Assembly (NCBI GenBank): GCA_030374735.1
Contig: JASCIV010000011.1
Span: 22,543-86,542, forward strand
From: Gracilaria caudata
Taxonomy: Eukaryota > Rhodophyta > Florideophyceae > Gracilariales > Gracilariaceae
Reading direction: 5' to 3'
DNA length: 64,000 nucleotides
Shown here: in pieces, positions 53,101 through 61,300 of the stretch
Layout: every line of letters begins with the position of its first letter
Numbering within the stretch: position 1 is the first letter of the stretch
Made by a program: the position numbers and the translations under genes
The notes under the pieces: generated by a model
What the model saw: only the letters and a program-made list of their open reading frames with translations
What the model was told of the DNA's origin: nothing
Database searches by the model: none

Positions 53101-56100
53101 AGTGGTAATGCCAGATGTTGCATCCAGATATGTTCTGGCGTGTTTGAGACAATTCCCAACACAATCTCTAACCCACAAGTCCATTCTGTCACCAGGTTCT
53201 TTTGGAGGTTCGCTGCGACCTTCATCCTGCAGCAACCAAATAGTGAATATTAGCGCAATCAATTCCCATGCCTGCTTGTCCATTGACTTGCCCACGTCGT
53301 CGGTAAAAGTTGCTCCTCTATCAATCCCAGCAGAATCAAGAGCCGAGACCTCAGGCTTCGTTACATCCTGCATTGGAGTCTGCTTTAGTGTCTGGAAAGT
53401 TTTCGAAGCTATTGCTGGCTTGGGCATTGGAGGTGGCTTTGTCACCAGGTTTGATCTTGCTAATGCTGTGGGAACCATTTCCGGACGTCTCGCAGCGCTT
53501 GATTTCAACTCAGCTGGGGACTGATTTGGGGCATTTGGCATTGGCGGTCTGTAGTTAAGATTCCCGAGTGGCAAATTCTTCGGAGGGGCTTTTCCTATAT
53601 TACGTCCAGAACTGCGAGTCTCCATTGACGACCTGTTCTTCACAATTCCAACCGGCTTTGAGGGAGCAAACTTGTGTGATATTCTTTGAGCGGACCTTGC
53701 TGGTGTTGACCTAGTCGGTACACCTCGGGAACCTGATGGAATCATAGCGGTGTGCTCCCCGCTCTTCTCTAATCGTATTTTGTTCAACTCTGCGTACGCA
53801 TCTCTCTTCTCTCTCACCAAAGATCTCTCGCGGTTCTGTAAACGCTTCACTTCTTCACCCAGCCAATCTGACCTTGTGACTAAATCTGCTAATTTGCGAC
53901 GGAGGCTCTTTGCCACTGCGTCCGACTTATCAGCTCGATCTCCATGTTTCTCTTGCAGATTTCCAGTGGGCTTTTGCCCCTGAACCGCATCTTGGTGAAG
54001 TAAAGGATAGTGAGAATTGAAGGCTGGCGCACGACTATGATCCGCCTTAGCTCGTGGGGGTACAGGAGGCGGTATGTCCAATTTCTTTCTCGTGACGGGT
54101 TGCAAATTGTTAAGAGCTTCAAGGCCGCGTATGTCCAGTTTCTCCAGTTGTTTTCCTGTCAACACAAGTTTCGAATTCTGCGATGCCAAAGTTCTCCGAA
54201 ACCCAGCAAACTGTTGCATTAGGACTTGTTCTCTTTGCTCTACAACTGTTCGATATTTCTTGATGAGCCCCATAAACTCACTTTTAACACCTCCTAGCAC
54301 AGCATCTTCCTCTTCATCAGACATTTCTGGCTCACTTGTCCTTTTCGATTGCTGCGCAGTGGCCCGATTCCGACGCAGTTTCTCAGTCTTCATATGCTTC
54401 GCATGATTCACTTTCATCTTATTGAGTTCGTTCTCCATACTCTTGAGGTTATTCGAAAGTTGTTTTGTGTTCTCTTCAATCCATCTCTTCGCCACCAGAC
54501 CTGAGACTGACACAATATCTGCCACATTTGTCTTAGTTCTCCTTGCAGAAGGCACTCTTCTTTGTGACAGAAAAGAGGAAGGCCTCATCCATGAGTAATC
54601 GACGGGAGGTGTAGTGTCCCTCGAGTAGAATTTCCGTCTTTCCATAAAGGAATTCGGAGAAGCGGTCCGTCTTCGAGACGAAGGTAGTCGTGACCTTGAC
54701 CTCGCTCTTGACACAGAACGAGGGCGGGGAATAAAATCGGGCTCTGATTGCAAGACATGTTGAGAGGTAAGTTGCGTACGAAGTGCAGAGCGAGCTCGCT
54801 GTTGTACCGTCTTTCGGGCAGGCGGAGCAACGTTATGAGGAAGGTGCGACTGTTTCGTTGAAGGAAAACGTCGTCCGTCGTGCTGCGATGATGGTCTTCG
54901 CGCGGACGATGGGGCAGTACCCAAGATATTGGCATCTTGAACCAGTGGATTTGTAGGTGCCATAACAGCTCCTAAATTGTTTGCGACTAAGTCCTCCTTC
55001 GACGAGGTGTCAATGCCTTCGTGCAAGACAAGATTCTGGGTCTTCCCTCGTGGGGAAATATTTTTCTTTCGTTTAAGCTGCTCGTCGTCGTCGACTGCTG
55101 CACCTGGTGACCGCGGGCGCTTCTTCGTGGATGGTGGAGCAAGGGGTGCACTTATGTCTTTCATTACATTCTCAAATGTTTCAGCTTCCAGCTCCGGGAG
55201 ATCGAGGACAATTGACGGTTCCTCTTGAACTTCTGACTGCATTGGATGGTGATCAGATGAGGGCTTTGACGCGTAGGACTCTGAAGCGACTCCTCCCATC
55301 GGGTCTAGCATACTACTGGAAGGCCTCGGCTTTGCCTCCTTCCCATGTTCCACACCGTTCGGAACGTTGGCTCCTCGTATTTGATCCTCTCGCTCCTGAG
55401 CAATCGCATGCCGTCTTTTGGCCTCCATTCTTCGCTCCTCTGCAAGCTTTTTCTTCTGTTCTTCTCGAGCCCTGCGCTCTTGTTCTTGCCGTTCTTTTTC
55501 TTCAAGGAGACTCTCTACCTTTCGTAGTGTTCGAGACGGTTGGTGTTCAGTTGCTTCTACAACTCCAAGGGATCCTCCGGTATCCATAGAAGAATTTGAG
55601 GGTGGTATGTATGCGGAGCTGCCGCCTCCTGTGGACTTCCTCGCTGCTCGCTTAATTTTCTCTCGAGGTGCGCGTCGAGCAGACCTCATGGACCTCGGAT
55701 TTCTCTTCCTAGACTCGTTCGATCCATACTTCCACTTTCTTACTAGCAAATCAAGAAAGAATTCTCGGTCACCACCTTCATAGTCGACGTCATAGAACCA
55801 TCCATTACTGGTCTTAAGAATATCTTGAACTACACCAGGATAATACTTGGCATCAACATGCCACATGACAACGACCTTATCACCAATCTTGGGGAACTCG
55901 GAGTAATCTGGTAGCTCCTGAGGTTCCGGCAGACTATCATCTGTGTCATTACCATCCCTTCCATCCGCAAAGCGCCATTTACGAGTGGATAGATCCAAGT
56001 AATACTCTCGTTCTCCCGAGTCATAAGTAACATCATAAAACTGTTTCCCACGGTAACTGAGTACGCTGTCAACCACTCCTTCGTAGTAAAGAAGGTCAAT

Positions 56101-57651
56101 ATGCCACAATACGCGAAGTTTGTCTCCTTTGACCGGCCTGACTTCCGGTTTTTTTCTTCTTCTTGTCCGCTCGGAGATCAGGGTGCCGACTGGTTCGGAC
56201 CGACGTCGAGTGCGAGAGCGAGTAGGTACTGGTTCTCTTTCTTTCGCAGCGCTTCTAGTACCGTATCTGGAGGGTGGCATCTCGAAATCTTCTGGTGAAC
56301 CAAGTCGTTTCCTTCCCTTCGCACTGGAAGAACTCCTGAACACTTTAGATATGTCGGGGGAAGAATCTAATGGTGTTTCATAAGGTCCACGAGGCGGATC
56401 ATCGAGATCCTGCGAGCGTACAGCCAATTGCCGCCGCTCAGATTTGCTAAAATCGCTACGAACTGCTAATTGTCGAGCGTGAAGTGGTTTCGAGCTAGCC
56501 TGCGTCGGCTGTGTGGGGCCGTCAGCTAAGTCTATGACTTCAACGTGCACTGGTTGTTGTTCAAGCCTATCGTTTGACGACGGTGTTGGTTGATCGATGT
56601 GCGGTTTGTCCGTGGTAGTTGCGGTTATTTCATGATTCACTTGCGTTTCAGTTTCGGCGACACTGAGATGAGCAGAGGTGTTTGGCGGAGAGGAGACATA
56701 CGGTTTGTCCTTCACACCAGACTCGGGGCTGGTTTGTTTGTCAACGTCGCGCATGACCTCATCGGCTTGAGGACTAGCGAGCGCAGTTGATTCCTCCGGC
56801 GGTGTAATGGATGCGGCGGCTGGCGCGGGCTCTGAAGGCGTAGAGTTGGGCTTATCGGTAGTGCTGTGTAACGCAGAATCAGACAGAGCCAAACTTCGTG
56901 TGGTGGGGCTAGCGGGAGTAGCGGGTTTTATCTCTTCGCGTGATGGGCTGTTGTGACCCTCAGCTTGATGCGATTGAGAGGGTTTGGGAGGTTGTTCACT
57001 ATGCTCAGGGGGTTCAGTTTGCGATGGTGAGGATTGCTTTTCGGGTTGGGCCTGGTGCTCGACATCGGTGTCTACGATCATGGGATGAACGGTTGGCGTG
57101 TCGGCGGTAGAAGGCTCAGGGGACAATTTGGACTCTTGTTGAGTAGCAAGTGGAGGCGATGCAGAAGGTGATTCTTGCAATGAAGCAGCAGCAGTATGTT
57201 GGGGGGGTTCGGAGGGAATCGAAACCGCATGCGGAGGGTTATCCGCAAGCGCAGAAGGGTCGGTAGGCGCAGCAGACTGGGCATCGGGCTGGGGCGGCCT
57301 CACAGCAAGAGATCGGGTTTGAGGCTTCTGCAGATGCTCAGGAGGGGTCTCCTGTGGAGCAGTGGAGGCGTTCTTGCTCTGTTGGCTGGCCTTTGGCACA
57401 CCGTTCACAGACGCAGACGGGGGAGGTGAGGGCGTAGCGGAGTTGGTGGAGGTGCCACCATCGGCGCGGCGGCGCGTGCGAGAGGCAAGGCGTCGCAAGG
57501 GGCGCAGACGAGGCGACAGTGAGCGGGGCGGCGGCGCGACGGGCGAGTCGGGCATGGGAAGCGGCGTAGGCGGGTCGGTGTAGGGCGTGGGCGGTGGCGG
57601 CGGGGACGGCGGATTGTCATCGGCGCCGAGCGCGGGCGGCTGGCGGCCCAT
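50176..57651 (-). CDS. Giant tandem-Tudor nuclear protein, 2491 residues
   Basis: Start chosen at the ATG at 57651 (MGRQPPALGADD). The frame is open further upstream but has no earlier ATG, and that part encodes a low-complexity Arg/Ala run. It is intronless. Residues 1-490 are disordered (Pro/Ser-rich). Two Tudor domains lie at about 507-562 (DKLRVLWHIDLLYYEGVV...RKWRF) and 587-641 (DKVVVMWHVDAKYYPGVV...RKWKY), both PDS5-like. Basic and coiled-coil segments follow at about 650-760, 1050-1180 and 1240-1310. A helical domain at about 1455-1620 (ERARSNYALWEPTLLDIEWLAEKRVLIGL) is shared with the divergent neighbour. The last ~870 residues are disordered. A nuclear chromatin scaffold role is inferred from the Tudor domains. 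Confidence 0.82.
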   Translation of the reverse strand: MGRQPPALGADDNPPSPPPPPTPYTDPPTPLPMPDSPVAPPPRSLSPRLRPLRRLASRTRRRADGGTSTNSATPSPPPSASVNGVPKASQQSKNASTAPQETPPEHLQKPQTRSLAVRPPQPDAQSAAPTDPSALADNPPHAVSIPSEPPQHTAAASLQESPSASPPLATQQESKLSPEPSTADTPTVHPMIVDTDVEHQAQPEKQSSPSQTEPPEHSEQPPKPSQSHQAEGHNSPSREEIKPATPASPTTRSLALSDSALHSTTDKPNSTPSEPAPAAASITPPEESTALASPQADEVMRDVDKQTSPESGVKDKPYVSSPPNTSAHLSVAETETQVNHEITATTTDKPHIDQPTPSSNDRLEQQPVHVEVIDLADGPTQPTQASSKPLHARQLAVRSDFSKSERRQLAVRSQDLDDPPRGPYETPLDSSPDISKVFRSSSSAKGRKRLGSPEDFEMPPSRYGTRSAAKEREPVPTRSRTRRRSEPVGTLISERTRRRKKPEVRPVKGDKLRVLWHIDLLYYEGVVDSVLSYRGKQFYDVTYDSGEREYYLDLSTRKWRFADGRDGNDTDDSLPEPQELPDYSEFPKIGDKVVVMWHVDAKYYPGVVQDILKTSNGWFYDVDYEGGDREFFLDLLVRKWKYGSNESRKRNPRSMRSARRAPREKIKRAARKSTGGGSSAYIPPSNSSMDTGGSLGVVEATEHQPSRTLRKVESLLEEKERQEQERRAREEQKKKLAEERRMEAKRRHAIAQEREDQIRGANVPNGVEHGKEAKPRPSSSMLDPMGGVASESYASKPSSDHHPMQSEVQEEPSIVLDLPELEAETFENVMKDISAPLAPPSTKKRPRSPGAAVDDDEQLKRKKNISPRGKTQNLVLHEGIDTSSKEDLVANNLGAVMAPTNPLVQDANILGTAPSSARRPSSQHDGRRFPSTKQSHLPHNVAPPARKTVQQRARSALRTQLTSQHVLQSEPDFIPRPRSVSRARSRSRLPSSRRRTASPNSFMERRKFYSRDTTPPVDYSWMRPSSFLSQRRVPSARRTKTNVADIVSVSGLVAKRWIEENTKQLSNNLKSMENELNKMKVNHAKHMKTEKLRRNRATAQQSKRTSEPEMSDEEEDAVLGGVKSEFMGLIKKYRTVVEQREQVLMQQFAGFRRTLASQNSKLVLTGKQLEKLDIRGLEALNNLQPVTRKKLDIPPPVPPRAKADHSRAPAFNSHYPLLHQDAVQGQKPTGNLQEKHGDRADKSDAVAKSLRRKLADLVTRSDWLGEEVKRLQNRERSLVREKRDAYAELNKIRLEKSGEHTAMIPSGSRGVPTRSTPARSAQRISHKFAPSKPVGIVKNRSSMETRSSGRNIGKAPPKNLPLGNLNYRPPMPNAPNQSPAELKSSAARRPEMVPTALARSNLVTKPPPMPKPAIASKTFQTLKQTPMQDVTKPEVSALDSAGIDRGATFTDDVGKSMDKQAWELIALIFTIWLLQDEGRSEPPKEPGDRMDLWVRDCVGNCLKHARTYLDATSGITTARRSLMHDVDDENVYIEWILGESDGHFERARSNYALWEPTLLDIEWLAEKRVLIGLSICYKKAWGETSARQYETIIMYAKAIAHKAVSNFELYMPHTIVLGAPLTTLPSAAKTNSQLPTQRPTAGDPQDQPISMNKGPDLAPDRGAFPPAAGAPPIQDVVQPPNLTEAQPSLPEPSLPHSDKGKAKQYPTVLSGQVEAPKATRPSVGVNIITGTPVTVPLSQPSAPNTQSAVDPAGSPQKMATAAGSTASQVNVRSQEQASNATPSSGVASTAPSASRMEMVTGSSCATSQGTGTVAAHEETGLMPPAGAKENAVKELNPPKPGSQQPKGETEDSRLGGKDATTTGSAAITELKSSDTPSGILEASGLLPAAGTTKPVGSAAVRSQEANKESTLPAKPASVVNVHEAQASPNDTQGKRADPGVGRCSDETNEVQRGRAEESRNSDTGGNVQNPKGGKADFSSSNQSAVGAADSGIAANASINGSNEKATPVSSQATTNPQLSSTTMVTSMGANACTGSLTAPQNTRNDVSSLRSTGAKGTDQHGSQNMRVSAAGDLGHSNESEPGENQPVEGLPQRPVQESTENPIKKDLPSSSEPETTTSPTVRPRNEEDQQSVPDSGRALRSSKALGSRKVTESPLPANLQVPKTTSPPTRRGSRTGISKGSGARGRKQVKSTRKSTSGKSRASRTPAGRSKDTTKSTMSPRPQRKDAQAASEPSVPKTGGMIGLMRLPGASPTVPQTETRGFLNSSVPAETLTRQPVGMKRLPQMPAAPQRRILSGVDSAEFDSLPGPIPRRQGLKGVSDDGLTQSMPYTSDQQGNPYVGNGRWNSQQPVQRKGYKSLSLMPQMSQQGAPMGGQSASPFDARAVASPFEYNRTSDHGIANETRADPGHESGYHVVEQVDMMNPPTPAALSALDYSVEQVHREPLPSTTEFQERFDRGYDPYRSQIGHIMNTVPRDGFGVGRHVHGKDYGKR

Positions 57652-58398
57652 TGCGGTGCGGGTGGCGCGGGTGGCGCGGGCGGCGCGGGCGGCGCGGACG
57701 ACGCAGTGCGGGCTAGGCGATGGTGGCGGGGAAAGGGGGTTTGGGGGGAGGGGGTTCGCGAGGTGCGGGCGACGTGGGCGCGACCGAGCTGGCACTTTTG
57801 GCTCCAAACGCGCAGAGCGGCAAAGTGGCGCGCTTTCCGAAGTCGAGCGGGTACAAAGGTACGGTTTGATTTTGGCGCGCTTTGCCACTCGAGGGAACAG
57901 TGCAAAGCGAAACAGCGAACTCTCGCGCAGATCCCGGTCGCAACGCGTGTGACACACGCGTGGAAGCTGTAAGGCGCTGTAAGACAGTCTTGTGCTGCGC
58001 TCTCGCGAGACGCCTGCAATTGTACAGTTGTAGAATACCAAAGCCTACTGTCACAACACTAGTGTGTGTCTGTGGATGCGGGAGCGACGGCAGCAACGAT
58101 GGCGTCGTCCCCCGCGGCGCTTGCTGTGCACCGCCGCGCTTCGCACGTGCCGCTTGCCCGTGCGTACCCCGTCCTCCCCGCTCTCATAGTCGAGAGCTAT
58201 TCTTCGCCTTCCCCATTCGTGTCTTTTCTTTTGCCGCTCGACTGCAGTTCTGCGGCGCTCGCTCCGCTCCGCTCCGCTCCGCTTCTCTACAGTGCCCGTC
58301 GCGCGCTGCCAGCGACGCAGAGCTGTTGCCGCCTCAGTTTCCGACGCACTTTCAACTTCAGAAACTAACGTATCTTGCATTGCTACCGCCCCCACACC
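57652..58398. promoter_or_regulatory. Shared head-to-head promoter region of the two large Tudor genes
   Basis: 747 bp between the two start codons. The left part (about 57,658-57,700) is a GC-rich 9-bp tandem repeat of CGGGCGGCG type. The right part contains a five-fold CTCCG pentamer run at about 58,258-58,282 and pyrimidine-rich leader sequence. No TATA box is visible, which suits a CpG-rich bidirectional promoter. Many open frames cross the region in several phases because of its composition, but none looks coding. Confidence 0.6.
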
Positions 58399-61300
58399 AT
58401 GGCCTTGCGCAACGACTACCTTATCGACCAGGTGCAACCTGCCGATGAAATCGAGGTTTGGTGGCCTGCAGACAAACAATACTACCCTGGAGTTGTTGAT
58501 CAAGTCCTCACCAATGGAAGGTACCACATCACCTATTTGGATGGCGAGGAGGAGGTGCTCCGCCTGTCTAACGAACGCTGGCGTTTCCGGGGCAAAGCTG
58601 CCGACCGCGTCGCTCGGGGCCATGCTAATGCAGTCGGTAACAGGAAGCGCACCAGGAAGTTCTTCCCCACTCACGAGCCGGAACCCATTGTCATAGACGA
58701 CGACGACGACCAACCGCCTCCAAAGAGAGCGCGCCACAAACCGCGCACCCATCATTCCAATTCCGTCATCGCCTTAGACGGTACTCCCAGCCTCAGTACG
58801 CAGCAATCGGACATTGAAATCGAAGAAGTGCCCGTCCAAGTCCACCCGCCTCCTGTCTCAGATCATCGCGCATCTGATGTTTCAGACCCCATCGTGTCTG
58901 ACATTGAACACGAGGTCATCGAAGAAGAAATCCTCGATAGGGGTTACGGAGGCGATACCGCATCTGCTGCTGATACCTCCGAGCTGCGCTACCATGATGC
59001 TCGTGAAAACCGCTCCACACCTCAGACCGCTTCCACACACAAAACCGCCAAGTCCAACCGCACCGCCAAATCCACTCCTCCGGGTACTTCTGCTAACTCA
59101 CTCAAAGAGCACCGAAACTCATTTACTGCTCAATCTGCCTCGCTTTCAGCCCAAATCAATTCCACTTCGCCTAACAACGCCCAGTTCACTCTCGAGAATC
59201 GCGCTGCGCTTATTATTAGTCCGGCTCCACTGGCGTCTCACGCACACTCCAATCCTGACAAATCCGCAAAGCGATCAACCCAATTTCCCTCTCTGAAACT
59301 CCCGGCGTCCGCAGTCAAACGCCACATCCCATCAGCGTCAAAGCCTAGCACGAAGGCATCTTCAGCCCTCCCAGCCAATGCTGCGCGCAATATCTCATCG
59401 AGAACAGCAAGTGACAAATCCCCGTTATCTTCGCAGCAACTGCCAGCCCTGAACAGTGCGAAAGGGATCACAGCCTCGATCTCTACAAAGCCCAATCTGC
59501 CCAAAAAAGCTTCACATGGTGCAGCTTTGAATCCTGCCCCACACAAAAAGAGGGCTACCAATTTCCCTGCGTCAAGCCCAACCATTCGTACGCCAAAGGC
59601 TATTGGCCATACGGGTTTACGAGAACACTCCATGTCTAAGGAAAAGAAGACCACTACGATCGACGACCAAAGTGAGAGAAAAAAGGGCACTGCAACGGAC
59701 ATACCCAAAATTAAGTCAGTCGCTCTTACAACAGGAAATACTCAGCTCACGCAGCCTGGCATACCACAGAGTGCTGCTGCCCAGCTGGATCCAAAAGAGA
59801 ACGCAACTGTGGATCCACCACTCATTTCCCTTGCTCCTGCCATGAAAGTCTCAGCGCCGTCAGACCCAAATCCACGGACTCCGCAGCGCATATCTGGCAC
59901 AGATTTAGGTGCAAGCAGAAGCCCTATCCGAACGCTACAACGTCTCGAAGGGAAAGAAACAACTAGGAAGCAAACCAAGCCCGTATCCTCTCCGACTCGG
60001 AACCCAAAGTTGTTTGTTGGTCCGAAGTCATCCACAGTGATCCGCAAGCAGCCAAGCCTTCCGCTAAAATCTGCAGCTCCAGAGAAAGATACGCAAAAGC
60101 AGGGGGTAGGGAGTATTAAGGGAGATTCTAGAAGTAGAGCTCAAGAGGCAAAGCCACAATTACCCGCAGGACCCCAGACGAAGGCTCAGACTTGCAAGAA
60201 GCCCACGCCCACAAGCGTCCGGTCGCAAGAGAGTTTGGCGAAGCAGGGGATGTCCTACACAAAAAGCAAAGAAGTTGCAGCATTTACACAGACTGCGACG
60301 CCGCCCAAGCAGAGGACGGCCCTAGCGGATGACAACCGGCAAACCCCGTCGGCTGCAGCTGCCGGGCCACATCGTTCCAAGTCTACAGAAGAGAATAATT
60401 GTTGCGAAAGGCCAAAAGCGAAGACCTCGGATGGTGCATCGCCAGATTTGAGGTCTCGAGTATCGCTGCCCAAATCTGCTCTTCCAGAAGTTGCAAAGAC
60501 GGCAGATCTTGGGAATTCTAGGTCCGAAGTCGAACACGCTGCAATGTTTGCTGCTAACACAAGTTACACCTCAAAGCAAATTGCAGAGCCACGGACAGAC
60601 AAGATGACAGCAGGCAGTCAATTGCCTTCAAAGCAACTCCCAAGTTCCTCCGCCACTTTGCGAAAGAAGTCGAGACATCCTTCAGAAAAAGTTGTTTCAA
60701 GTGAGCGAATTCCGAGGAACAAACCCCTGTCAGCACCAAGTGCTTCAAAATCCTTGCTAATGGATCTGTCGAGAAACCAGTCTCAGGCATACAAACATTC
60801 TGGTGTACTGCTACCTTCCTCAAGTGCACCCGGCCAACGCTTCGGAACAACGTCTCCTATGAAACCCATGCTTCGTATCAGCAGTCCGACACCGCTTTGT
60901 GCACGTCCTGGAAGCATGTCTAATGCTCGTGATATATCAACCTCTCGGTCGCTGGGGACGACCACGGTTGCAACACAGGAAGGGAACATGCATCTGCGAA
61001 AGTCCGGAACAGATATGAATGACCGTGAACGTGAGGCTCAGATACCTCGGCCACCCATGCTGAAAGCACATGGAAGTATATCGATCCAAAGCCTAGTCTC
61101 CAGCCCTAGGAATGTTGCGAGGTCCCACGCCATGAGTTCTACTACTGAACAAAACCCGACACCTTTGGTTTCCTTTCAGGATCACAACGTGGAGTCGGCA
61201 CGACTTTCAGTTACGACCAACGCCGTCGGTGCAAGCTCTATAACCAGGCCGAACTCAGCTGCAACGCCAAGATTGTACCCTGCGCCATCTGTCCCGCATA

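Noticed and set aside
57405..58755. Multiple open frames in both directions across the Tudor-pair promoter
   Set aside because: They are explained by high GC content and absence of stops; the real genes start at the ATGs at 57651 and 58399.
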